Assembly: GCA_025450095.1 (NCBI GenBank)
Contig: JANWID010000145.1
Coordinates: forward strand, 1-13,837
Direction: 5' to 3'
Length of the DNA: 13,837 nt
From: Bacteroidia bacterium
GTDB taxonomy: Bacteria > Bacteroidota > Bacteroidia > AKYH767-A > OLB10
The notes under the pieces were generated by a model. It did not search any database. It was given only the letters and a program-made list of their open reading frames with translations, and was not told the origin of the DNA. The translations under genes were made by a program, and so were the position numbers. Below, in pieces: positions 7,398 through 13,837 of this stretch (within the stretch, counting starts at the first letter, position 1; each line of letters opens with the position of its first letter).

Positions 7398-8435
7398 ATG
7401 GAAATAGGAATCGACAGTTTCGCAGCATCAGGGTATCTCAATCCGGATGGAAAAAAAGTCAGCAACGCCGATGCGCTCGAACAACTTCTGGAGCGCATGG
7501 AGTGTGCTGATAAAGCCGGGCTGGATGTTTTCGGAATCGGTGAACATCACCGGAAGGAATTCCTGGATGCTGCTCCTGTTGCGATTCTTTCAGCAGCTGC
7601 AGCCCGAACAAAAAACATCAGGTTGACAAGCGCAGTAACTGTATTAAGTGCTGCCGATCCGGTAAGAGTCTTTCAGAATTTCGCAACGCTTGATCTCATA
7701 TCCAAAGGTAGAGCGGAAATGGTTTTGGGACGAGGATCTTTTATTGAGGCATTTCCGCTATTCGGATATCAACTCGATGATTATGACGAGTTGTTTGATG
7801 AGAAGCTTGGATTGTTATTAAAGATCCGTGATAATGAAACAGTAACCTGGTCGGGAAAATTCCGGCCACCATTGATTAACCAGTCTATTTATCCAAGGCC
7901 TATACAGGAACCTTTACCAAGGTGGATTGGTGTTGGTGGAACACCCGAATCATTCATTCGTGCCGGAAAGTTAGGATTACCGCTGATGGTTGCTATTATT
8001 GGTGGAGAAACTCACAGGTTTGGGCCACTCGTGGAATTATATCGTGAAGCAGGCGTAAAAGCAGGTCATGCACCGGAAAAATTAAAAGTTGGTTTGCATT
8101 CTCTGGGTTATGTTGCTGAATCTTCTTCGCAGGCTGTCAACGATTATTTCCCGGGATATGCAGAAACATTTACCCGCATTGGTCGCGAACGCGGATGGCC
8201 CCCGGTAACGAGAGGACATTTTGATGCGCAAACGGGTCCGAGAGGTGCATTGATTGTAGGTAATCCCGAAGAGGTGGCTGAGAAAATTATTAGACACAGC
8301 GAAGCTTTAGGTGGTATTACATGGTTAACTTTCCAGATGGACAATGCAGGATTATCACACCAGCAACTCAAAGATTCCATTCAGCTAATAGGTTCCAGAG
8401 TGGTACCGTTAGTTAATGCCAGTGTTCACTCCTGA
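7398..8435 (+). CDS. LLM-class (luciferase-like) flavin-dependent oxidoreductase
   Basis: This is a 345-residue cytoplasmic TIM-barrel flavoenzyme expected to use reduced FMN/F420-type flavin to oxidise or reduce a small substrate that cannot be predicted. Visible family features are G-I-G-E-H-H (46-51) after strand 2, A-V-T-V-L-S-A-A-D-P-V-R (79-90), G-R-A-E-M-V-L-G-R-G-S (104-114), and P-R-W-I-G-V-G-G-T-P-E-S (174-185), a phosphate/flavin-binding loop. The C-terminal part has V-G-N-P-E-E-V-A-E-K-I (287-297), typical of bacterial LLM proteins. It starts four bases after doxX. Co-control by the HxlR regulator suggests a role in detoxifying quinones or other electrophiles, but this is inferred from context only. 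Confidence 0.9.
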   Translation: MEIGIDSFAASGYLNPDGKKVSNADALEQLLERMECADKAGLDVFGIGEHHRKEFLDAAPVAILSAAAARTKNIRLTSAVTVLSAADPVRVFQNFATLDLISKGRAEMVLGRGSFIEAFPLFGYQLDDYDELFDEKLGLLLKIRDNETVTWSGKFRPPLINQSIYPRPIQEPLPRWIGVGGTPESFIRAGKLGLPLMVAIIGGETHRFGPLVELYREAGVKAGHAPEKLKVGLHSLGYVAESSSQAVNDYFPGYAETFTRIGRERGWPPVTRGHFDAQTGPRGALIVGNPEEVAEKIIRHSEALGGITWLTFQMDNAGLSHQQLKDSIQLIGSRVVPLVNASVHS

Positions 8436-8465
8436 ATTTTCCATGTAAGTAAATTAATTCGGTTT

Positions 8466-8502
8466 TAATAGTAAGGACAGCATGCTGCTGTCCTTACTAT
8501 TA
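8466..8502. repeat. Perfect 16-bp hairpin between LLM gene and terminator
   Basis: TAATAGTAAGGACAGC (8466-8481) pairs perfectly with 8487-8502 around the loop ATGCT. There is no T-run after it on either strand, so it is not a classical terminator. It sits 30 bases after the LLM stop and directly before the strong terminator at 8510. It may stabilise the 3' end of the operon mRNA or be a dispersed palindromic repeat. Confidence 0.85.
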
Positions 8503-8509
8503 TTAAAAT

Positions 8510-8546
8510 AAAAAAGCCCGGAGCTAAATTGCTCCGGGCTTTTTTT
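8510..8546. terminator. Strong bidirectional intrinsic terminator
   Basis: AAAAAAGCCCGGAGC (8510-8524) pairs perfectly with 8531-8545 around the loop TAAATT. The GC core is nine pairs (GCCCGGAGC/GCTCCGGGC). A T-run follows on the plus strand (8540-8546), and the mirror A-run gives a T-run on the minus strand. It serves the LLM operon (+) and the hppA transcript (-), whose extended frame ends at 8558, 12 bases before it. Confidence 0.95.
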
Positions 8547-8557
8547 GGTGAAGTATT

Positions 8558-8731
8558 TTATTTAACAGAATTTGATTGAACGTTAGTAATAACCTCAGGT
8601 TGTGCTTCCACACCGATAACTTTCGAAGTAGGAACAGAAATCGGTACCACATGATCTGGTCCACTGTTTACTGCGATATGGGGCGCAATGATCAGTGAAA
8701 CGATTGAGATAAGATTAATAAGTATATTCAT
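8558..8731 (-). CDS. Detached C-terminal helix and tail of HppA, in frame after a stop codon
   Basis: This 57-codon frame is the direct continuation of hppA after its TAA at 8741-8743: T-A-A, then G-P-S, then ATG at 8729-8731. The residues G-P-S-M-N-I-L-I-N-L match the family's D-T-S-G-P-S-(L/M)-N-I-L-I-K-L, the last membrane helix (TM16). Residues 3-20 are strongly hydrophobic and end I-I-A-P-H-I-A; a polar tail (21-57) follows, ending N-S-V-K. The frame ends 12 bases before the terminator. It could be reinitiated at the ATG nine bases after the stop, be read through, or be untranslated debris of a recent nonsense change. Asn6 replaces the Lys equivalent to plant PPase Lys742. Confidence 0.65.
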   Translation of the reverse strand: MNILINLISIVSLIIAPHIAVNSGPDHVVPISVPTSKVIGVEAQPEVITNVQSNSVK

Positions 8732-8740
8732 TGACGGACC

Positions 8741-10795
8741 TTAAGTATCTTTGAAAGGATCTCCGACTGTATCACCGGTAACAGAAGCCTGGTGCGAATC
8801 GGAACCTTTGTATTCCATTTTGCCGTTGATAAGCACTCCGCGTTCGAAAGATTTTTTTGCATTATCCCATGCGCCACCGGCGTTAGACTGAAAAATTCCC
8901 ATCAACACACCGGATACGGTTACCCCCGCCATCAGTCCACCCAATACTTCGGGTCCAAATGAAAATCCAACCACAACAGGAGCAAGCAGTGCAATGGAAC
9001 CTGGCAATATCATTTGCTTGATTGAAGCAGTTGTAGAGATCGCCACGCATTTTTCATATTCCGGCTCTGCTTTATGCTCGAGGATGCCCGGAATTTCCCG
9101 GAACTGACGACGCACTTCGGTTACCATCGCCATCGCAGCTTTTCCTACTGCGGAAATGCACATGGAAGAGAAAAGGAAAGGTATCATACCTCCAACGAAT
9201 AATGCTGCAAGTACATCCGCCTTGTAAATATCGATTTGAGTAATTCCGGATATACCAACGAATGCGGCGAACAAAGCCAGTGAAGTCAATGCCGCTGAAG
9301 CGATCGCAAAGCCTTTACCGGTAGCTGCAGTTGTATTACCAACAGCATCCAGGATATCCGTACGGTGACGAACTTCTTTTGGCAATCTGCTCATCTCGGC
9401 AATACCTCCTGCATTATCTGCAATAGGACCAAATGCATCAATAGCCAACTGCATTGCTGTTGTAGCCATCATTCCCGCGGCAGCGATTGCTACACCATAG
9501 AATCCGGCAAAGTAATACGAAGTATAAATACCGCCTGCCAGAACGAGCAATGGAATGGCAGTCGATTCCATTCCCACGGCTAATCCTCCAATGATATTTG
9601 TTGCGTGACCGGTTGATGATTGTTGCACAATAGAATTTACAGGGCGTTTTGCCATTGCAGTATAGTATTCCGTGATCATACTCATCACAGTACCTACAAT
9701 CAGACCGATGGTGATTGCAATGAATACGTTTGCAGAAGTAAATTCAAAACCACGGATTGACATGGTGTCAGGCAACATCCAACCCACAATAAAATAGGAT
9801 GCAATCGTGGTAAGGATGATCGACATCCAGTTTCCTTTGTTCAAGGCATTCTGAACACTATCCTCTTCGTTTTTGATGCTGACAAATTTTGCTGAAATAA
9901 TTGAGAAAATAAGTCCGAATCCCCCAATTACCATCGGCAGAAGAATTGGTCCCATACCTCCGAAATTATCATTGGAAACAATTTCCTGCCCTAATACCAT
10001 AGTAGCAAGAATTGTTGCGACATAAGAACCGAACAGATCAGCACCCATTCCGGCAACATCACCCACGTTATCACCCACATTATCGGCGATGGTGGCAGGA
10101 TTACGAACGTCATCTTCAGGAATTCCGGCTTCAACTTTACCAACGAGATCAGCACCTACATCAGCTGCTTTGGTATATATACCACCACCAATACGGGCGA
10201 ATAATGCGATACTCTCAGCGCCAAGCGAAAAACCGGCCAGCACTTCGATCGTCTTTTTCATTTCAATTCCTGTTGCGAGAGCACCTTCCGGAACAAAAAG
10301 ATAAGAGAGGAAAAGAAATAAACTACTTAAACCAATAAGAGCGAGGCTGACTACTCCGAAACCCATCACAGAACCGCCGGTAAAAGATACTTTTAATGCA
10401 CGGGCCAGACTGGTTCGTGCTGCCTGTGTGGTTCTTACATTCGCTTTTGTTGCGATACGCATTCCAATAAATCCCGCGAAGGCGGAAAAAAAAGCTCCAA
10501 TCACGAAAGCAGCCCCAATTACAGGACTGGAATGGATAACCCGGTGTTCGGAACCGGTCAAAGTACCTGACCAGGTCAGTAATGCACCGATAATTACAAC
10601 GAAATAAGCCAGGATGCGCCATTCTGCTTTCAAAAATGCCATAGCCCCATCGGCGATGTGTTTGGCGAGCTCGTTCATGGTGGCATCACCGGTTTCTTGT
10701 TTCTGCACCCATGCCCTGTTAATCATCATGATTACCAGGCCTAAAACACCCGTTAAAATGATAAGATAAACTAGATTGTTTTCAATAAAACTCAT
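8741..10795 (-). CDS. hppA: K+-dependent membrane-bound pyrophosphatase ion pump, ended by an in-frame stop before the last helix
   Basis: HppA couples pyrophosphate hydrolysis to H+ or Na+ export across the inner membrane. The 684-residue product keeps the catalytic signatures: D-V-G-A-D-L-V-G-K-V-E (212-222), D-N-V-G-D-N-V-G-D (238-246), D-N-A-G-G-I-A-E-M (460-468) and G-D-P-F-K-D-T (678-684). Ala490 and Gly493 in N-T-T-A-A-T-G-K-G mark the K+-dependent class. Glu194, seven residues before Arg201, and no Glu in L-F-G-S-Y-V-A-T (254-261) resemble the Flavobacterium-type H+ pumps. Full-length relatives run about 50 residues further. Here TAA replaces the expected Ser codon (for example TCA) at position 685, and the frame continues to 8558. 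Transcription likely starts at the promoter near 10844-10875, with a leader of about 40 bases. Confidence 0.93.
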   Translation of the reverse strand: MSFIENNLVYLIILTGVLGLVIMMINRAWVQKQETGDATMNELAKHIADGAMAFLKAEWRILAYFVVIIGALLTWSGTLTGSEHRVIHSSPVIGAAFVIGAFFSAFAGFIGMRIATKANVRTTQAARTSLARALKVSFTGGSVMGFGVVSLALIGLSSLFLFLSYLFVPEGALATGIEMKKTIEVLAGFSLGAESIALFARIGGGIYTKAADVGADLVGKVEAGIPEDDVRNPATIADNVGDNVGDVAGMGADLFGSYVATILATMVLGQEIVSNDNFGGMGPILLPMVIGGFGLIFSIISAKFVSIKNEEDSVQNALNKGNWMSIILTTIASYFIVGWMLPDTMSIRGFEFTSANVFIAITIGLIVGTVMSMITEYYTAMAKRPVNSIVQQSSTGHATNIIGGLAVGMESTAIPLLVLAGGIYTSYYFAGFYGVAIAAAGMMATTAMQLAIDAFGPIADNAGGIAEMSRLPKEVRHRTDILDAVGNTTAATGKGFAIASAALTSLALFAAFVGISGITQIDIYKADVLAALFVGGMIPFLFSSMCISAVGKAAMAMVTEVRRQFREIPGILEHKAEPEYEKCVAISTTASIKQMILPGSIALLAPVVVGFSFGPEVLGGLMAGVTVSGVLMGIFQSNAGGAWDNAKKSFERGVLINGKMEYKGSDSHQASVTGDTVGDPFKDT

Positions 10796-10843
10796 GAATT
10801 ATTATATTAATTATTGTCTTTTACACACTCAACATAAAAGGCT

Positions 10844-10875
10844 GCAAAAGTAATGGAATAGGATGGATTGGACAA
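10844..10875 (-). promoter_or_regulatory. hppA promoter
   Basis: On the minus strand TTG (10873-10875) is followed after 20 bases by TACTTTTGC (10844-10852), matching the Bacteroidota -33 TTG and -7 TAnnTTTG elements at normal spacing. It lies 48 bases upstream of the hppA ATG. This is the best promoter match in the window. Confidence 0.7.
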
Positions 10876-10966
10876 GTCGATAGAATACTATTATTAACCT
10901 AGTTATCAACAATTTATAATATAACAGGAATTAACAGTTAAGGCCTGAAATGTCCGGTGAATGAAA

Positions 10967-10998
10967 TTGATTTTTAAAAGCCATAAAGTTTATCTTTC
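10967..10998 (+). promoter_or_regulatory. Candidate promoter of the APC permease gene
   Basis: TTG (10967-10969) is followed after 21 bases by TATCTTTC (10991-10998), one mismatch from TAnnTTTG. It lies 16 bases before the ATG at 11015. If real, it rules out the upstream ATG at 10961 as the start. Confidence 0.4.
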
Positions 10999-11014
10999 GC
11001 CAAAAATCGGGTTT

Positions 11015-12478
11015 ATGGAATCACCGTCCCAACATCATTTACAACGCGAGATCGGTTTGCTGGATGCTACCATGATGGTGGCAGGCTCCATGATCGGATC
11101 TGGTATTTTTCTGGTTACATCAGAAATGGCCAGGAACGTAGGTTCACCGGGATTAATTTTAATCATGTGGCTTGTATCTGGTTTCATCACCCTGATTGCA
11201 GCGCTCAGTTATGGTGAGCTTTCCGCGATGATGCCAAAGGCAGGAGGCCAGTACATTTATCTCAGGGAAGCTTTTAATCCCATGATCGGTTTTTTGTTTG
11301 GCTGGACAGTTTTCACAGTGATTCAAACTGGAGTGATCGCTGCAGTTGCAATTGCGTTTGCAACTTATACCGGTGAACTGATCCCATGGTTTTCTTCTGA
11401 AAATATTATTTCAGACCTGAGATTTTTGAAGATAAACTCCAAACAGCTTCTGGCAATCCTTCTTATTGTATTTCTCACCTTCATAAACCTGAAAGGCGTT
11501 CGTAATGGAAAAATTGTACAAACGGTTTTCACACTGGCAAAAATTATTGCGTTACTCGGATTGATCCTGGCTGGAATATACATCGGGATGAACAGCGATG
11601 TATTCCAGGCTAACCTGGAAGATTTTTGGAAACCGTTTACAACAACCGTAAAAGATGGAGTTGTATCTACTGAAGTTCTTTCCGGTATTGTATTGTGGGG
11701 TGTTGTAGGAGCTGCTATGGTCGGATCATTGTTTTCACTCGATTCATGGAATAACATAACCTATATTGCTGGTGAAGTGAAAAACCCGGAACGAACTATT
11801 CCGATGAGCCTGGTATTAGGAACACTCATTGTGTCGGTCTTGTATGTACTTGCCAATGTAGCATACATGATGCTGTTGCCGGTGCAGGGAGTTCCTGATG
11901 GTGCAACTGTAATGGAACGGGGTATTATGTTTGCCAGTGAAAACCGTGTGGGGACGGGAGCAGCTTCCGTAATTTTCGGTCAATCGGCTATTGTGATCAT
12001 GGCATTGCTGATTATGGTGAGCACTTTCGGATGTAATAACGGAATTATTTTATCCGGTGCAAGATTGTATTATGCGATGGCAAAAGATGGTGTGTTTTTT
12101 AAGAAAGCCGGTGAACTGAATAATCATGATGTACCAGGTTTTGCTTTGATTGTTCAGGCAATCTGGGCTTCGCTACTATGCTTATCCGGAACGTATGGTC
12201 AGTTGCTTGACTATTGTACATTCTCATCTCTTTTATTTTATGTAATTACTATCATCGGATTATTTGTATTGCGAAAAAAACGTCCTGATGCACCACGACC
12301 ATACAAAGCTTTCGGATATCCATTATTACCTATGCTTTATATTTTGATTGCAGGGGCAATCTGCATCGTGTTACTCATATACAAACCCGCTACTTGTGGG
12401 ATAGGATTAGCTATAGTAATACTTGGTGTTCCGGTTTATTTTATTAGCCGGAAAAGTCTTGGACAGAAAACGGATTAA
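11015..12478 (+). CDS. APC-superfamily amino acid permease
   Basis: This is an inner-membrane secondary transporter, probably moving an amino acid by symport or exchange; the substrate cannot be told. With the start at 11015 it has 487 residues and about 12 membrane helices. Helix 1 carries the family motif G-S-M-I-G-S-G-I-F (24-32), the unwound substrate-binding segment. Helix 2 and the next loop contain A-L-S-Y-G-E-L-S-A-M-M-P-K-A-G-G-Q-Y, the other hallmark of the family. The C-terminal P-R-P-Y-K-A-F-G-Y-P is also typical. An in-frame ATG at 10961 would add 18 atypical residues and overlap a candidate promoter, so it is less likely. The next gene starts 14 bases after the stop, suggesting an operon. 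Confidence 0.9.
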   Translation: MESPSQHHLQREIGLLDATMMVAGSMIGSGIFLVTSEMARNVGSPGLILIMWLVSGFITLIAALSYGELSAMMPKAGGQYIYLREAFNPMIGFLFGWTVFTVIQTGVIAAVAIAFATYTGELIPWFSSENIISDLRFLKINSKQLLAILLIVFLTFINLKGVRNGKIVQTVFTLAKIIALLGLILAGIYIGMNSDVFQANLEDFWKPFTTTVKDGVVSTEVLSGIVLWGVVGAAMVGSLFSLDSWNNITYIAGEVKNPERTIPMSLVLGTLIVSVLYVLANVAYMMLLPVQGVPDGATVMERGIMFASENRVGTGAASVIFGQSAIVIMALLIMVSTFGCNNGIILSGARLYYAMAKDGVFFKKAGELNNHDVPGFALIVQAIWASLLCLSGTYGQLLDYCTFSSLLFYVITIIGLFVLRKKRPDAPRPYKAFGYPLLPMLYILIAGAICIVLLIYKPATCGIGLAIVILGVPVYFISRKSLGQKTD

Positions 12479-12492
12479 TCTAAGAACGACTG

Positions 12493-13461
12493 ATGATTGA
12501 AAAGGACAGGAAACTTTGGAATGCAATCCGGAAGGACAAAAGTTTCAGGATATCAGTTCTTCTTACACTGATTTTTTTCGGAACGGGAATCGCTTTTCTA
12601 TTCCTCGGTCTCGTTGATTACAGCTGGGTGTTATTTATTTTACTACCTGTTGCATTGGGAATTGCAATTGGTTCATTACCTGTCAGGAAATATACCTTGT
12701 ACGGTGCCGTGATAACAACGATTCTGGTACTCCTTGCAATTTATATTCCCGGATTTTCAGGGTTTATTTGTATTGTAATGGCAATAGGGCTTGCAGTACC
12801 CTGTATATTTCTTGGATACGTCATCATGATACTGGCAAAACGGTTCCGGAAAATAAATGATTCGAGCAACATGTCAGTTTTACTGATTCCATTAATTCCA
12901 TTTTTGATTGTGGCTCCTTCAGAACATTTTCTTCGGAAAAATAAAGAGGCAGTAATCCCGGTACAAACTATTCAGGTTTTTCCTTATACCCCCGAACAGG
13001 TATACGATGCGATCAAGTCTGTTGATACCGTCGATGCTGAAAAACCATGGCTGATGTATTTTGATTTACCAGTTCCCACAAATTGTATTCTGGAAAAAGA
13101 AGAAGTAGGAGGAATCCGGACCTGTTATTTTGAAAAAGGAAATTTAAGCAACAGGGATTTTGGTGGAGGAACTATTACTGAGAAAATAACGGAATTAGAA
13201 CGCGGTAAAATTCTTAAGATGGTTGTCACCGACTATAACCTGGTAGGACGGAAATGGCTGGGTTTTAAAGATGCGATTTATTATTTTGATAAAACCAGTG
13301 ATGGTGGCTGTAAGGTAACCCGCATTACAACTTATACTTCAGTATTAACACCAAGATTTTACTGGGAGCCCATGGAAAAATTGGGAATCCTGCAGGAGCA
13401 TGAATATGTTTTTCGAAATCTGCAGAAAGATCTTGAAAATAAATTCGGATCACCGCACTAA
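12493..13461 (+). CDS. Unrecognised protein: N-terminal membrane helices plus SRPBCC-like domain
   Basis: The 322-residue product has four to five hydrophobic helices at about 19-41, 44-62, 68-86, 89-115 and 127-141. A soluble C-terminal half (about 155-315) follows. That half starts V-Q-T-I-Q-V-F-P-Y-T-P-E-Q-V-Y-D-A-I, the usual opening of SRPBCC/polyketide-cyclase-like ligand-binding folds. It continues with strands such as G-G-G-T-I-T-E-K-I-T-E-L-E-R-G-K-I-L and C-K-V-T-R-I-T-T-Y-T-S. Four Cys (93, 104, 198, 211) and Cys273 show no metal motif. The function is not known. It lies 14 bases after the permease, so it is probably co-transcribed and may act at the membrane with it. Fold assignment is by pattern only. 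Confidence 0.7.
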   Translation: MIEKDRKLWNAIRKDKSFRISVLLTLIFFGTGIAFLFLGLVDYSWVLFILLPVALGIAIGSLPVRKYTLYGAVITTILVLLAIYIPGFSGFICIVMAIGLAVPCIFLGYVIMILAKRFRKINDSSNMSVLLIPLIPFLIVAPSEHFLRKNKEAVIPVQTIQVFPYTPEQVYDAIKSVDTVDAEKPWLMYFDLPVPTNCILEKEEVGGIRTCYFEKGNLSNRDFGGGTITEKITELERGKILKMVVTDYNLVGRKWLGFKDAIYYFDKTSDGGCKVTRITTYTSVLTPRFYWEPMEKLGILQEHEYVFRNLQKDLENKFGSPH

Positions 13462-13467
13462 CTGCCG

Positions 13468-13551
13468 TTCCGACGCACACAAGGGCGGTCGGGATTGCGT
13501 GGCCGCGTTCGCGAGCCGGCAAACTGCAGACTGGCGACTGCCTACTGCAGA
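13468..13551. repeat. GC-rich spacer with stem-loop and CTGCNGA-type heptamer array
   Basis: The spacer between convergent genes is far more GC-rich than its surroundings. TTCCGAC (13468-13474) can pair with GTCGGGA (13488-13494), with one G-T pair, around a 13-base loop. Further on, four 7-base units CTGCAGA, CTGGCGA, CTGCCTA and CTGCAGA run back to back (13524-13551). The composition and heptamer array suggest a dispersed intergenic repeat, possibly two joined. No T-run suggests a classical terminator. Open frames across it look spurious. Confidence 0.6.
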
Positions 13552-13564
13552 CCTTCCGCAGAGA

Positions 13565-13837
13565 TTATATATGAATCACCTCTCCATACGCTGCCGCCGC
13601 TGCTTCCATAACTGCTTCCGACATGGTAGGATGGGGGTGGACTGCTTTTATGATTTCGTGACCAGTAGTTTCCAGTTTACGGGCAACTACCACTTCCGCG
13701 ATCATCTCCGTTACATTTGCGCCGATCATGTGCGCGCCTAGCCATTCGCCGTATTTGGCATCGAAGATCACTTTAACGAAACCGTCTTTGGCACCAGCGG
13801 CACTTGCTTTACCGGAAGCTGAGAACGGGAATTTGCC
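13565..13837 (-). CDS. lpdA: Dihydrolipoamide dehydrogenase (E3), C-terminal part only
   Basis: E3 is the FAD enzyme that reoxidises lipoyl groups of 2-oxoacid dehydrogenase complexes using NAD+. Only the last 90 codons are in the window; the frame is open to the right edge (G-K-F-P-F-S-A-S-G-K-A), so the 5' end is outside. A GTG at 13769-13771 is an internal Val. The visible part is the dimerisation domain: F-D-A-K-Y-G-E-W-L-G-A-H-M-I-G, then H-P-H-P-T-M-S-E-A, whose second His and the Glu form the active-site pair that contacts the partner subunit's disulfide. The end Y-G-E-V-I-H-I is typical. It converges on the SRPBCC-like gene. Confidence 0.95.
   Translation of the reverse strand, partial: GKFPFSASGKASAAGAKDGFVKVIFDAKYGEWLGAHMIGANVTEMIAEVVVARKLETTGHEIIKAVHPHPTMSEAVMEAAAAAYGEVIHI

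Noticed and set aside
8436..8465. Promoter or leader peptide after the LLM gene
   Set aside because: It is a 30-base AT-rich stretch with no TAnnTTTG box and no open frame.
8558..8731. An independent small membrane-protein gene downstream of hppA
   Set aside because: Its frame, position and residues match the missing TM16 of HppA exactly, so it is treated as the detached end of that gene, not an unrelated small protein.
8741..8743. Alternative genetic code in which TAA is sense
   Set aside because: At least six other genes here (rpsK, rpsD, rpoA, rplQ, carA, lpdA) end normally at TAA right after their conserved C-termini.
10903..10911. DnaA-box-like TTATCAACA, possible replication origin
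   Set aside because: It is a single match with one mismatch, with no box cluster and no dnaA or dnaN nearby.
10961..11014. Upstream ATG for the APC permease
   Set aside because: It adds 18 atypical residues and overlaps a candidate promoter. The start at 11015 gives a typical N-terminus.
13325..13522. 65-codon minus-strand frame across the GC-rich spacer
   Set aside because: It runs from repeat sequence into the antisense of the SRPBCC-like gene and shows no protein family features.

Overview
The window looks like chromosomal DNA from a member of the Bacteroidota, class not resolved. Four things point there: the gene order rpsK-rpsD-rpoA-rplQ followed by carA; a secreted protein with a type IX secretion (T9SS) C-terminal sorting domain; promoter boxes of the TAnnTTTG type; and mostly A-rich gene leaders without Shine-Dalgarno sequences. 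Every gene whose end is visible stops with TAA, TAG or TGA in the normal way. No tRNA, rRNA, insertion sequence, phage gene or CRISPR array was seen.

Layout. Positions 1-2616 (+) are the end of the ribosomal protein/RNA polymerase alpha operon (rpsK partial, rpsD, rpoA, rplQ), closed by a hairpin terminator. carA (2699-3823, +) follows. It converges on aqpZ (3922-4629, -), with a nested palindrome between them. A large T9SS-exported repeat protein (4769-6391, -) lies upstream of aqpZ, separated from it by a perfect 28-bp inverted repeat built of 8-bp units. An HxlR-family regulator (6488-6868, -) is divergent from a two-gene operon, a DoxX-like membrane protein and an LLM-class flavin oxidoreductase (7019-8435, +). 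The shared promoter region carries phased GTATA boxes that look like the regulator's operator. Two strong hairpins, one a bidirectional terminator, separate this operon from hppA, a K+-dependent membrane pyrophosphatase (-). Divergent from hppA is an APC-family amino-acid permease (11015-12478, +), followed closely by an unrecognised protein with membrane helices and a SRPBCC-like domain (12493-13461, +). After a GC-rich repeat spacer the window ends in the C-terminal part of lpdA (dihydrolipoamide dehydrogenase, -).

The most notable observation concerns hppA. Its reading frame stops with TAA at 8741-8743, at the place where the family normally has Ser in the C-terminal motif D-T-S-G-P-S-(L/M)-N-I-L-I-K. 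The same frame then continues without another stop through G-P-S-M-N-I-L-I-N, a full hydrophobic helix and a tail, ending at 8558 just before the terminator. The pump is therefore written as a 684-residue body and a detached 57-residue final-helix piece. This could be a nonsense mutation or sequence error, stop-codon readthrough, or a pump made from two polypeptides by reinitiation. The last helix also has Asn where the family has a conserved Lys.

How the genes work together. The first block is translation and transcription housekeeping, and carA begins arginine/pyrimidine synthesis. The hxlR-doxX-LLM cluster looks like a self-contained stress- or electrophile-responsive unit. HppA uses pyrophosphate to energise the membrane, and the adjacent APC permease could use the resulting ion gradient, although no direct coupling is shown.
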